DNA of 64,000 bases from Dermanyssus gallinae (GCA_003439945.1 QVRM01004004.1:1-64000), one strand, 5' to 3'. Counted from the first letter of the stretch, positions 24,601 through 35,911 are shown. Notes: a model not told the origin generated them from the letters alone. Program-made: numbers and translations.

Positions 24601-24903
24601 CCTTGGTTTCTAAGAAACGACCTTAATTTCTAAAAAACACGCCAGTTTCTAAAAAACGAGCTTGGTTTCTAACAAACGCGCCGGTTTCCAAGAAACGACC
24701 TTGGTTTCTAAGAAACGCGCCGGTTTCCAAAAAAACAAGCTTGGATTCTAAGAAACGCGCCGGTTTCTAAGAAACGAGCTTGATTTCTAAGAAACGAGCT
24801 TGGTTTCTAAGAAACGCGCCAGTGTCTAAGAAACGCGCCGGTGTCTAAGAAACGCGTCGGTTTCTAAAAAACGAGTTAGTTTCTAAGAAACGAGCTTGAT
24901 CTC
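21669..24903. repeat. Satellite B, right block
   Basis: The array of 19/20-bp B units continues. A series of variant units (cgtgccagtttctacaaaac, cgaccttgg, cgcgcttgg, cgatcttgg, atgggcttgg, then gatttttaagaacgagc) appears near 22,260-22,500, 22,770-23,010 and 24,080-24,340. This indicates a higher-order repeat of about 500 bp in part of the block. The array ends at about 24,903 against a retrotransposon relic. Confidence 0.95.
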
Positions 24904-25540
24904 TCGTCAGCATAGACGATGGGCGTACACGACCCTTCTGATGCGATCTTTTAAATAATGGAGTTGATCAAAATAATAAACATAAACAGTCCTAAGATTG
25001 ACCCGTGCGGAGTCCCGATGGGGATATTTAAAACAACCTACCTTTACTGCCTGCTGCCTCTCCGCTAGATATGACCTAAACTAAGACACAACAGTGCTAT
25101 CACAGCCAAGTTTTTCGAGCATATGTAAGAACAACGAATTATTTACACAGTTAAAGGAGGCAGAAACACCCAAAAAGAAGCTGAGGCAAAGTTGATTGTT
25201 TCGGAAAGAATTGGCGACGTCCTGATATAGATGAGCGAGGGCAAGCTCCGTTGAGCGTGCCTTACGAAATCCAAACTGATTCCTCGAAAAGAAACCAATC
25301 GAACTAGGGTGCCCTTCGCATCTGGACTTAACTACTTTTTCAAATATCTTTGAGAGGTAATCCACTAAAGAAATTGGTCGGTAATTATTCGAATTTTTAC
25401 GATTGTCCTTATTTTTAAATGAGGGAATAATTGCGGACACCTTTAGTCTAGCGGGATAAACACCAGTAGTCAGGAATATTTTGAATCTGGCAAGAAAGTA
25501 AAACAACAGGGGTTACACGTTTAGTGCGTTAAAGGCGAAC
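24896..25540 (-). pseudogene. Reverse transcriptase relic, cut at YADD by the satellite
   Basis: The minus strand reads as the middle of a CR1/jockey-type reverse transcriptase. The 141-residue frame at 25,081-25,506 has IPSFKNKD...NYRPISL...SKIFEKVV and RNQFGFRKARST motifs. After a stop, FRSYL continues in the same sense. A frameshift then leads to an IGTPHGSILG motif (near 25,000) and to a YADE version of YADD at about 24,900, where satellite B begins. At least one stop and one frameshift break it, the last acidic residue of YADD reads as Glu, and everything downstream of the motif is missing. It resembles the 36-37 kb element in the FRSYL and GTPxGSILG blocks. Confidence 0.8.
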
Positions 25541-26606
25541 CAGGATTCCCTGCAATAGCCACGCAACATCCGTCATTAGTAGTTAAGTTATCTTTTGTGT
25601 TTTATAGTTTAGAACTGATCAGCATTTTTTCTGCATTTGTAGCCATGGTTGCGTAAGCAATGACCACATAATTCAATGTGAATAAAGTTGAACAGAAGAA
25701 GACGAGGCTGGGTGAAGTTTTGATTTGGTGTAAAGTGTAAATAAGAATTAGACCAAGCATTTGGTACGGGCGTCACTAAAGACGGCTTATACCCGGTGAA
25801 AGGGGTTGGCATGTATCTTCGTAAGTGTGATTCTGACAATGGTGCGTTTGTAGACGACGATAAAAAAAGTGTGATCTGTATAAAAAGGTTCTACTTATGG
25901 ACAACCCTTAGAGCTCCGCTATTTTTCGGTAATGGTTCGATAATTTACGTATTATACATAAGCTTGACAAACAAGACACTACCTTGTAGCCAAATAATGT
26001 TTATAATTTTGACTTATTGAAGATCTATACAACGTTCTCCTAGGGGCCTTTCTAGCCTTATGAAGGCTCGCGGATACCTAGCAGCAGTGGAAGACACGTT
26101 TTCACTGCATCTCAAGAACTACAAATTTTGATCACCGGGTCTACAATATTTCTGCTTAACTATAAGTTTTTCTGTACATTTGCTGTATGTTAGTGTATAA
26201 TTCCATGCATTTATGGCGTCAGTTTAGGGGTTTTGTCGGATTTTTAAAATACATTTAGTAATATATATCATATATGCGGGGTCACTTTAGCCAACAACAA
26301 TATATATATTAAATTTGCCCCTTTAATAAAAAAAGTTTAATCTTTGACGATATCACAGTTTGGTGACTTTCTCGACCACTGATTGCGTCAAAGCGCCTAC
26401 TTTTCACTATGAATTAAATGACTGCATGGCAGGCGCTCCACGTTTCTCCGATCCTCTCAGACACTCAACATGGTCCTCCTAGCGTAGTGGTCTACTTTAA
26501 CAACGGTGCTATCCTTGTTGCCTCACATCGACCATGATCCTGTGCGGGTTACGTTATTATCTACTATCTGATCGTCGTCTGTAATAATGGGTAAGATAAT
26601 CAAATG

Positions 26607-26609
<3 letters not shown>
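25541..26609. other. No gene seen
   Basis: AT-rich sequence with only short, non-conserved open frames (such as 25,609-25,839 on the minus strand and 25,796-26,020 on the plus strand). I see no domain, tRNA or repeat boundary here. Confidence 0.5.

Positions 26610-26642
<33 letters not shown>
26610..26642. repeat. (TA)n microsatellite
   Basis: About 33 bp of uninterrupted TA dinucleotide. Confidence 0.95.
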
Positions 26643-26643
<1 letters not shown>

Positions 26644-26869
26644 CCGTAAAGAGACTACCAATATAGGCTGCGCACTAGCAACATTTGTACAGATTGTTCA
26701 AAAGTGCACACACTTCTTTGGCTAGATAAATGTCCGTGTCTCTGCCAAAGATGTGTGTTCCCGGCCATGTACCGTTGTCGTTGCAAAGGCGACAAGGCGT
26801 AAGCGTCACGTTGAAGTCGTAGTGTGTGAAAATTGTTGGACTGCTTCGTTTATTCATGAACTGGAAATA

Positions 26870-27400
26870 GAGAGCCGGTGAGAGAGAAAGAGAAACTAAA
26901 CAAGAGAGAGATAGAGGACGCGATAGAGGACGCGATAGAGGGAAAAAGAGGGGGATAGAGGGAGAGAAAGGGTGGGGATAGATATGGTCATAGATAGAGC
27001 GGCGGGCCAGAAGAGAAGCAATTTCGGACGGCGAGCGCTTGCTGACGTCTGGGCCGACGACGGCTCCGGCAGACTCGAACGCGCGCTCGGCAGTTCGCGC
27101 TGCAAAGTTAATGAGCGTACGCGAAAACTGCCTAATGACGCACCACTTGTCGACCGCATGCATTTTGGCCATAGAGACCATAGTCGGTAGATGGCCGGAC
27201 GACGGAGTGACGCGGGAGTGAATGGAGACGACGGGAGGACTTGCTGTTGTTGTTTTTCATTGTGCTTGTCGCCTTCTAGGCCCGGGGAAGCCTAATCTCT
27301 TCCCATTCTGGCAGGTGGTTCGGCCGCGAATCGGCGTGACGGCGAGAACGTAGAGCTTCATCGAGTATCGAGTCGTCGACCGTCGACAGTCTAACCAACT
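26870..27400. other. GA-rich and CpG-rich stretch, possibly promoter or 5' UTR
   Basis: A purine tract (gagagaaagag..., about 26,878-26,985) with two copies of atagaggacgcg is followed by GC- and CpG-rich sequence (27,000-27,390), unlike the AT-rich surroundings. GA tracts next to CpG-rich DNA are common near animal promoters, but no TATA box, initiator or convincing first exon is assignable. The overlapping open frames on both strands (60-168 codons) are what this composition produces by chance. Confidence 0.3.
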
Positions 27401-28640
27401 GGTAACGCTAGCACTCACTGTTGCACTCACTCTTTACTGGCACGAATGCTGCTAACACACTGCCACTGGTACACACACCACTACTTCAACGGCGGAATGG
27501 CTGCCGCACCGATCATTCTCTAGCGATAATCATAGGCCTCGCTACAATTGAGGCGCCATGTCGGCGACTTAATCGCCTGGAAGGCCACAATTGCAGAATG
27601 CCACACAAACAAGCAAAGGAAGTGTTTGGCACATTTGTACGTATACGTATATAGGATAGCGTAAATATATATATATATATAAATACGTGTTCGAACACGA
27701 GCATTAGCATTAGAGCATATTTAAGTCACGTTCAAACATTTATGTTATCAATAAAACACAAACTTAAAAAAAATATATATACATAAACATTTACGTGTAT
27801 ATGGTAAATTTTTACCCTTTCGGAGAAAAACCCCACTCATTGATCGCAACTGACATTGGGAATATTCTGTTCTCAATATAGTAGCGTAGCAGTAAGAACT
27901 GACGGTACTGTTTGAAAACAATTAAAATAGCTCTAAGTTAAATACGATTAACATTTTGAAGCGGTAAGTTCAATTTTCAACACGATCTGAGCCTAGTCAC
28001 CCTCGTTATGTTTGCAGGTGGCTTAGATTAAGTTGCACCACCGACGGTATCAATTCACCAGCAGCATCCGTTAGAGGACGGGTTCGGACAGGCAATGGAA
28101 GGTGTTTTGCTGCCCCGTAGTCTAAAATAGCCTAGTTGACTTGCAATATGCTCTTTATAACACTTTAAACTTGGAAGGAAGACCACTTCTTGATCTTGTG
28201 TTAAAATCGGCAGGAAAGTTTACAAACATAGCGCGTACAATTTGTCTTTGGAAAGTACGCTAAGACTAACAGGACTCACCCGCGAACGATAAGCGGGATA
28301 GCAAGTATCAGAGGCGGGATGGAAGAGACGCCAACCTCCAGAAAGCAAGCGCCATATCCGCCGACATCAAGATTAGGCAACTGATATTTCTAACGGTTTG
28401 TTTTTCAGAACCGTTCTCATATTTTTATGACCCTCTTACGTGACTCTTTTATGACGCAAAAGTATTCCTCTTATTTAGCTCTCTAGTGCTGCCTTCGCTC
28501 GCCCGTCCGTTGTGGATATCGGCAAAGTCTTTCGGACCTTGTTATGTGTGTCGAAGATTCGTTCGGAAGTGGCCGCCGTTCTCCTAGGCATAAGTTATTG
28601 TGGGACTGCATCTTCTGAACCAGTTGGGTCTTTCTTTATT
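27401..28640. other. No gene seen
   Basis: Mostly AT-rich, with a short TA run at 27,667-27,682. No recognisable coding or RNA feature. Confidence 0.45.
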
Positions 28641-28651
28641 TCATCATCATA

Positions 28652-28880
28652 TTTATTTCACTCATATTGAGTATGCATATAACATAAACAATTATACAGA
28701 TTATACAATTATACAGTCAGCTGCTCGTGCCATGTTATTCGAGAGAGGCAGTGCAGTGATAGTTGGATCTTATGCCCTGTGGCTTCTTGTTTGCTTATTT
28801 GCTGTTGGAATGATCTCGTTGCTGCGTATGGCGGTTTTAGGCGCGCAATCTCTTTTATCTGGCAATAACAGACTTTAAAA
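28652..28880 (-). mobile_element. 3' end of a non-LTR retrotransposon of the 48-kb family
   Basis: The tail tttatttcactcatattga (28,652 on) is nearly identical to the 3' tail of the 48-kb element and contains AATAAA on the minus strand. Just upstream in the element sense, the minus strand reads SLHCLSR followed by an EQLT motif. This matches the C-terminal reading at 63.8 kb (HCLSR then EQLT) and, more loosely, the end of the 819-residue ORF at 48 kb (SLHYFSR). Only the last 200 bp or so are recognisable; the 5' limit is uncertain. Confidence 0.6.
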
Positions 28881-29224
28881 TAGCTGCATCCAGAGGTCGC
28901 GATCAGCTCCGTCTCTAAATGAGTAATTCACTTTTAGAAACTGCTGGTGCGCCTTCGGTGTGATGGTTGCAAATACATAAGTATCAGATTTTCTCATTCC
29001 GCATCATCGAAGGTTGACGAGTTCGATTAATTGCAATCTAGAAGCAAGAGCTCGCTGCTGCCTTGCGGATCGTGTCTGTCTTTACGTATGCTGGTAGGTC
29101 AAGTTTCGTGCTCGTGTCCCTGCTATTACCGCAGCACGTTGATGGTTTACATCTTGAGGCCATATCGTCCGCCTACAAGGTATCGTACCGACTACAGCGC
29201 CGAAGAAAGACGTTTTTTGAAAGT

Positions 29225-29325
29225 GACAAAAATAAAGTGCGTTTGACGCAGGTCGCTCTTCTTTAAAAGCCTAACTGTAACAAAAATTAAAGCCAAATCA
29301 GGTGCTCTCTGCGGATTTAATGCAC
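29225..29325 (+). pseudogene. mariner-like transposase N-terminal fragment
   Basis: The plus strand around 29,250-29,310 reads FFKSLTVTKIKAKSGAL. It corresponds closely to FLEGLTATKIIAKSGAL in the fragment at 30,060-30,115. That segment matches the helix-turn-helix start of mariner transposases, where the motif is roughly KYFxxxGLTxTEI. A stop interrupts the frame just upstream. It is a short, eroded relic with no terminal inverted repeat visible. Confidence 0.5.
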
Positions 29326-29884
29326 TGACGTGCTGGACCATTACCAAATATGGTATGCGTCATTTTCAAAAAGTAGTGTAGGAACCGAAAATAAACCGCG
29401 CTCTGTGCAGCCAGAAACAGCTTCGTACGAAAGAAAAAAACTCTGCCAAGAGTCCACTTACCTTTAAAGATTGACCGCCAATTGAAGCTATGCGAAATAG
29501 TGGAAGAGAGTAGACATTAGCTACGGTGCAGTATGTCAAATATTGCGTCAGCATTTATGCATGACAGAAACGTACGCAAAAACTCACACGCGTGTCAATT
29601 TTGGAGCGCACATTGGTTTTTGTTTAGGGCAATTCTTCGACCGCCGACAAAACCTGAATCCACCGCTTCACTTTAGATAGGAGAAATGCCAGCGGAGAGT
29701 AAACCGCACGCGGCGAAAGGCCTCCCGCCAGGATAAAGAGGCACACCTCGGCCCAAAAGGCCTTTGACGGCCGTTTTCTGAGATGATAAATGTATTTTAT
29801 TAATTTACTATCTTCGCACAGAAAAAAAGCGATAACTGGGGAGCACCATGCAGCATTCTGGGCCAGCCGAAAAAAACGCATTAT

Positions 29885-29995
29885 TGCACTACGGCCCGCG
29901 ATGCGGAACTGGGCACTGTTCGATTTCACCGCGACGATGCGTCTACCCGCCCCACACGTCGCCTTTTGCCATAGCCAAATTACTCGACGGTCGCG
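29885..29995 (+). pseudogene. mariner-like transposase catalytic fragment
   Basis: It reads FHRDDA, then in a shifted frame HTSPFAIAKLLD. This is the pattern around the second catalytic Asp of mariner DD34D transposases (HHDNAxxH...AKL). It shares cggcccgcgatgcgga and the gccatagccaaattactcga block with the copy at 30,117-30,198, so the two are duplicate relics in direct orientation. Confidence 0.55.
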
Positions 29996-30026
29996 TGACT
30001 GTAACATGTCTAACCCTCTAGTGACA

Positions 30027-30270
30027 ATGAAGCAGAACGAACACCGCGCTGTGATTAAATATTTTCTTGAAGGCCTAACTGCAACGAAGATTATAGCTAA
30101 ATCTGGTGCTCTTTACGGCGGCCCGCGATGCGGAAGAGTGTTCCACCACGACCTCTACCAACAAGTCTCTTTTTGCTATGGCCAAATTACTCGAAGTAAA
30201 GTTCTAAATTGTCGACCATGCCTCATCTTCTCTGGACCTGGCCCCTATGATGCGACTATGATTTGTTTGA
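30027..30270 (+). pseudogene. mariner-like transposase with internal deletion
   Basis: It begins with an ATG at 30,027, reading MKQNEHRAVIKYFLEGLT, the DNA-binding N terminus expected for a mariner transposase. After about 30 codons it jumps at 30,117 to the C-terminal catalytic region. That region has FHHD at 30,140-30,151, AKLLE in a neighbouring frame, and SLDLAP (30,226-30,246) matching the SPDLAP motif next to the third catalytic Asp. The distance from the HHD Asp to the expected last Asp is about 33 codons, near the family's 34-residue spacing. The first catalytic Asp and roughly 150-200 residues are missing. Frameshifts make it non-functional. Confidence 0.6.
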
Positions 30271-30299
30271 ATATATCTCTCCGGAAAGAGATGTCGGAG

Positions 30300-31077
30300 C
30301 AACAATGATGTAGTATGCGCCGTAGGCGAGAATCTTGGTTCTAAGGATTCGGAATATTGTGATACTAGATCGAATCCGGAGACTGTGAGCCGCATAGTAT
30401 TCTCGATGCATAGAAGGTGTTATGGACTACGAAATCTGCAAAAGCCCACGTATGTTGAAAATTTATTCAGTGCTAGTGTGGGCAGAAGTCTCAACGTTCT
30501 ATTGAACTATTTTCAATCATTCTCTCTCTCCCTCGTTTGGCATTCGAATGAATCCAGCAGATCTTCTACTATTTTGTACACGCTCGGTATCATGATAAGC
30601 GGGTGTATTGGTGCGTGTCGTTTGCATTGTTTGCGGCTGGTGTTCGCCCACCCTTGCCTACCCTTTGCGTGCAGTGCAGTTCATGGTCTTCATAATCCTG
30701 TTGCGGGTGTACTACGTGGGACCTGACTCTGTTCGCCTCAACGGGAGTTGTCTTCTCAGCGGAGATCGGGTGCACGCAGTTCCAGTAGGTCTGAGCAGTC
30801 CCTCCGTACTCATGTTGGCCGGTTTCCGAGGCGCCCATTCTACCCTAAAACAATGCCACTCGCCGATATCGCCTTGGCAACTATATCGGTTGCTTTCGGG
30901 AGTACGTCGTACGAGCAAGCGTGCCCGTGGACCATGAAACAGTGTACCGTTGCAATGAAATATTATCCAAGTTCAGTTGAATTTGCAAGGGATTCGAGAG
31001 TGTCGTACGCTCTCTTGCAGCCAGCACTCAATTGAGGGATGGTGACAATGGTTAGTCGCGACTCGATATTCTGCTTC
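30300..31077. other. No gene seen
   Basis: Mixed composition with several overlapping open frames of 60-113 codons on both strands. None shows a recognisable domain. Confidence 0.4.
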
Positions 31078-31712
31078 GCGGGAGTAACTATGACTCTTTT
31101 ACCGGCCTTGGTCTGCTGGCGCGCGACTTCCGCGCGCTGCGGGGACCTTCACGGGGCCCTCTTGTAAGTTAGTCAGACGGTACAACTCCTAATAGTTTAA
31201 CATCTAACCGGGGGGCAAGGCATACGATAGAAACTGGGTGTCAACGAATTTATCTTGTCATCCTGCCGTGGTCCATTCGAGGGCTGTTAAGGCTATTGCC
31301 AATACGGGGGGACCGTTCTGCACGAGGACCCCCGGGCCGGACGGTTAATGCCCCGGGTGACACCCGGTGGTACCGTCCGGGACGCCTGCTGCCTTGGCTT
31401 AATAGGCAAAATGAGTGAGAAGTGGCCACATGAAAGTAGACCACCGGTCGAGAGGACCTTCTGGCCCCGTAATCACGGGGAACCCCTGCGCTGGAGTGGG
31501 TCAAACTCCCCTTCGGGGGGGGCGCGTAATATTCTGGTGTGTAACGCGGAATCGCGAGGTGAACGCGTCTAATCGGTACGGTGGAGTAGTGTGGTACCCC
31601 CATTCCGAACCTCGATAGGGGAGAGGGTGGGGGAGCTGCTGGCCTGTCTATTCGGGCTGGCGGGCACTCCCGTCAAAGGCTCGCGCGTATTAAATCGCGG
31701 GCGGCGGGAGTG
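31078..31712 (+). mobile_element. GC-rich fragment with 28S rDNA tag, probable R2-like 5' end
   Basis: The block opens with gcgggagtaactatgactct (31,078-31,097), the conserved 28S rRNA sequence immediately upstream of the R2 retrotransposon target site. Sequence before 31,078 and after 31,097 is not 28S as I recall it. The following 615 bp are strongly GC-rich and rich in short inverted repeats, unlike the AT-rich flanks, as expected for a structured R2 5' UTR. R2 transcripts are cut out of the 28S co-transcript by an HDV-like ribozyme, in some species upstream of the junction, so an RNA beginning with this tag is plausible. The first seven bases (GCGGGAG) can pair with cttccgc at 31,127-31,133, as a P1 helix would, but I could not close the rest of the fold. 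No R2 coding region follows. Confidence 0.5.
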
Positions 31713-31719
31713 TAAGTAT

Positions 31720-32420
<701 letters not shown>

Positions 32421-32732
32421 GTGTGCCGCAGAGTTTGTTTTTTTTATTTTGGTAATAGGTTAGGCATTGATATTGGACAAGATGAGGGTAAATTACAGAG
32501 GAAGAGCAATAAGAGCTGAGAGAAAGGTAGTGGGCGTACGATTCGGTGCCAGTTAGCTAAGTGAACAGCGTGCAGTGTATGATGATTGTGTGTGCAAACT
32601 TTTTGGGGTAACGATAGGTATCTGACCTGCATCTGCGAATGCGTGACCAGGTTGCTGATGCAGATATCAACGACTCGTCAAATCGTATCTGCTAAACCTG
32701 ACCACCACGACTCGACTCGATGCAGTTCTTGG

Positions 32733-32764
32733 TTATATATATATATATATATATACATATATAA
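32733..32764. repeat. (TA)n microsatellite
   Basis: About 30 bp of TA with one C interruption. Confidence 0.95.
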
Positions 32765-32860
32765 GCAAAAAATTGTCGATGTCGACTCAATTGTGGAGCG
32801 AGGCAACGGCTACACGCAAAAATGCATTCAGCCAACATCAAGTACATTTTTCTTTTGGGG

Positions 32861-33118
32861 TGACGGCGTGGTCTAGGGAACTAGTTTGTGCTAGTCATGG
32901 TTGTCATCTGCCGAGCTATCGCCGGTTCGATCGACTCAATGTTGAGGGAGTTTTCTTTGAGAAATGGTCATTAAGTAGTGATGATAAGCCATACGCCGCT
33001 AAGAGTCAGCGGCCATGCTGCCACAAAGACACAAGTTAGGGAAGGTCACGAAGAGTTCCAGGCCCGTAGGATATAAAGGATAGTTTAGAATTAAAAGCAA
33101 CTTCTTAACAAAAAAAAT
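32861..33118 (+). mobile_element. tRNA-derived SINE-like element, copy 1
   Basis: The head resembles a tRNA with an internal RNA polymerase III promoter: an A-box-like TGGTCTAGGG (32,869-32,878) and a B-box GGTTCGA (32,924-32,930) spaced as in a tRNA. The body contains gagtcagcggccatgctgcc-like sequence at about 33,003 and gtttagaattaaaagcaac, and ends in an A-rich stretch (33,108-33,117). The tRNA-like head and body occur inverted at 45.80-46.08 kb, and the 3' body occurs at 42.16-42.29 kb, which establishes it as a dispersed family. The 5' boundary is set by where similarity to the 46-kb copy starts. Confidence 0.65.
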
Positions 33119-35908
33119 GTTTTATTCTAAGTAGTTGGTTCAGTAGCAATTGGAAAATGTAGTCGCAAGATTAGCTTTTTGTCTGCAACGTGTCACTCGA
33201 CAATCGTTCTCTAGCGGTTCCGTTCTAGCCTAATGTGGCCCGAGTGCATAAGTGATGATCAATACGACTTCTCTTTTTTATTTTTTCTCAACTGGAGAGA
33301 CGACCGAACAATAGTGAGCTTTTGCATGGGTGATGTATGTGTTGTCTCGTTTCGAGTTGAGTGATTTCGGATGACATGAATATGAGTGCACGAATGACAT
33401 TTTGGCTGTCTGGCCGAACTAGACCAGCGACCTCGAAGCGTTCCAGCTTCGGAGTCGTCACCCTCTGCCTCACGGCCTTTCTCGTTCCCGTTCGTTCTCT
33501 CGCATGTAGCCCTTTCTAAAGAGTACAAGCAAATGCGTGGCAGCGTACACTTCCCTTCGCTACTTCAATTGGTCTCTGGTCGGTGCCGCTCCCAATAAAC
33601 TTGGGGCGTTCGCATCTTGGGCGGCATTATTATTAGGCTTCTTCGTTTCGAAGCAAGTATTGAGATCAGAGAAGGAGAGAGCGAAAGAGAGAGAGGAATA
33701 AACTAAGAGCGAGAAACGTTTCTTCAGTCGTCCGTCCTCTGTGTACGCGAAGCGTGCATAAAAGACAGCAAACAGCGAGCAGCACCGGCGCTATAAACAT
33801 AGGTAACAAACACTGAGTTTATAACGACCGGGGGGTAGAGGCAGGGAGAGAAAGAGAAAGCTACAGGGCCAGGGGTCCAAGGAGTGATGACGAGGTGCGG
33901 CTTGTAGACGTCCAATTCGGGTCGTTGTTGCTATCATTAGTGCTGCGTTTGTAGTCGTCGTTTTCAGCATTTTGTTGTTGTTGTTGTCGTTGTTGTTAGT
34001 TTGTTTGGTTGTTGCTACGTGTGATTCAGTTTCTTCTTCGATACAGAGTAAGAAGAAACGTGTGTTGTTCTTGTCAGCGTTGCGTGTGTCCCTTTTGAGT
34101 GCTATTGTTGTTGCTAGTGTCGCTGCTGTCATTAATTCTTCTGTCGTCGTTAGTTCTGCTAGTTGCAGTTTTCGTTATGGTTTTGTTTGTCCGTATCGTG
34201 ACCTAGGCTATCAATTATGCTTTCTTAGCCATTTTTGACGTGGTCCGGGTTACAGTTCCACGCAAGGGTATCGCTGCTTTCACTGCTCGTCTACTGTCCT
34301 TGCCTGCTGTTATTTTAAACGTCGCTGTTGCTGTTGTCATCGTCGTCACCGTTGTCGACGCCGCTCAAGTTGTCGTCTTAGCTGATCCGATGTCTTTGTT
34401 TCACAGCAGCTGCTAGCCGTTGCTCGATAGGTCTGTTAGTCGAGTATTTATTAGGAGATGCGTGGCAGTTTACCGAGAGAACGAAACAAAGAGAGCAGGA
34501 AGAGAGGCAGAACACGATAGGGAGAGAGAGAGAGAGAGACGAAGCGAGAGATAGAGAGTGCATGGGTTAGAGAGTGGACCGGGAAAAGAGAAAAGCCTAA
34601 AGGAAACGTAGCCAAGCCTGTAAAGGCATCTTCGAAGGATCTCTGCGTGTCTGCAGCATTTGCGCCATGCTGCCAATCCAACTCTCTAGCGTTTCTTCAG
34701 CGGCTTATTTCTTTGTCAGTCCGTTTCAAGCGCGGGGTGCGCGCCTACCCGCTGGCAACCGACCGTAGGAGACGCAAAAACAACAGCAACAACAATAACA
34801 ACAGCAAGATCAGCCGCCGCAGCAACAACAACAACAACAACAGCAACAGCAACAACAATAACAACAGCAAGATCAGCCACAACAACAAGACGACGAAGGC
34901 TTCGTATGCTCGACGCGCGGGCTTGCGCAGCGGATCTTTTTAAGATAGCCGGTCGTTGGACTTCATTCGCGTTTCTCGTCCGTACACCGTCGTGTGCTTT
35001 GCGTGTGCTTCTCTTCATCGACCTTGCACGGTAAGGCGACGTCGGACGCCACCGACGTTTGGATACTACTACGTAGGCCGTGATAACGATAAACAGCAGC
35101 TAGAACGAGAGAGGCGGCTGGCTGGCTGACTGGCTGGCAGTGCTCCAATGAGTCGTCTGTGTACGTGCCAAACGTACGCCATAGCGCACGCCGCCAAACG
35201 TACGCAGACGAAGAGAAATAAACACACCGAAACGACGGACGTATCTGAAGATAGAGTGGAAGAAAGAGAACATGAGACTAGGGGGAAAGACTGAACGAGC
35301 ACCATGGCGATAGATGGGGGCGAGAAAGAGAGAGAGAGGGAGAGAGAGCGAGATGGAGGGAGAGCGGAAAGGGAAGAAGGAAACGCAGAAACCAAGGAAA
35401 ACAGGGGAAACGTACGAACGGATCGCGGGGGGGAAGAGGAAAACACAACCGCTTACTGCGTTGCGTTGTGGACAACAAACAACACTGGCACCAACGGTGA
35501 AACGGGCCGCCAAGCCAAGTGAGTGCAAGTCCGTCTTCGAAAAGTTTTACGACGAAGCTTCAGCAAGATAGGTGCACTACCACACAGGCATCTGGCAGCC
35601 AGACAACTTTGACTGGTTACGAATGTTAGAAGCTTCGACTCTTCTGCCGTTGTGTCCTCGTGCGCTTGCATATGTACCCACCCATAGGGTGGTCCATAAG
35701 TAGCTGATAGGGTTGAAAGAAGCCAAAGGCGGCTACTCCGAGTGTATGTATCCCTTTGCTAAAGTACGTTTGATTTGAGCATCAAGCAGACCTTTGTTAG
35801 CTCCAACGTTTTCACTGGCTCTCCTTGGCTGCATCTTGTTGGCTCTGAAACGCGCTACCTGGCGTCACGACTCCTTGATCTTAACCGTTTTGTTTGTATC
35901 TTAACAGC

Positions 35909-35911
<3 letters not shown>
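33119..35911. other. Gene-free region with GA, GTT and CAA/CAG repeats
   Basis: No conserved coding sequence is seen. It holds GA-rich tracts (33,665-33,715, 34,490-34,560, 35,315-35,410), a GTT run (33,974-33,998) and a CAA/CAG/AAC tract (34,773-34,890), all in a fairly CpG-rich setting from about 34.7 to 35.6 kb. Such clusters often lie in 5' UTRs or regulatory DNA of arthropod genes, but I cannot place a gene start. Open frames here are low-complexity (poly-Asn, Ser/Leu-rich) readings of the repeats. Confidence 0.35.
34773..34890. repeat. CAA/CAG/AAC trinucleotide-rich tract
   Basis: An imperfect mix of aac, caa and agc triplets. It contains two copies of aataacaacagcaagatcagcc, at about 34,794 and 34,857. 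Confidence 0.9.

Noticed and set aside
1..24903. CRISPR array
   Set aside because: Units are contiguous, with no spacers, in eukaryotic DNA.
1..24903. CENP-B box in the satellites
   Set aside because: The unit shares TTC and part of CGG with the box, but the spacing is one base short and the required CGGG and TTCG are not formed.
26675..27181. 168-codon minus-strand frame as a host gene
   Set aside because: It crosses the GA/CT-rich tract, has no domain, and equally long frames overlap it on the other strand.
31078..31200. Complete HDV-like ribozyme at the 28S-tagged fragment
   Set aside because: A seven-base P1 pairing is possible, but I could not close P2, P3 and P4 with a catalytic C in place. 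A strong alternative hairpin (gcgcgc...gcgcgc, 31,119-31,136) competes.
35684..35725. mariner-type terminal repeat (ataggGTGGTCCATAAGTag)
   Set aside because: Resembles mariner ends, but no partner terminus, TA duplication or transposase was found next to it.
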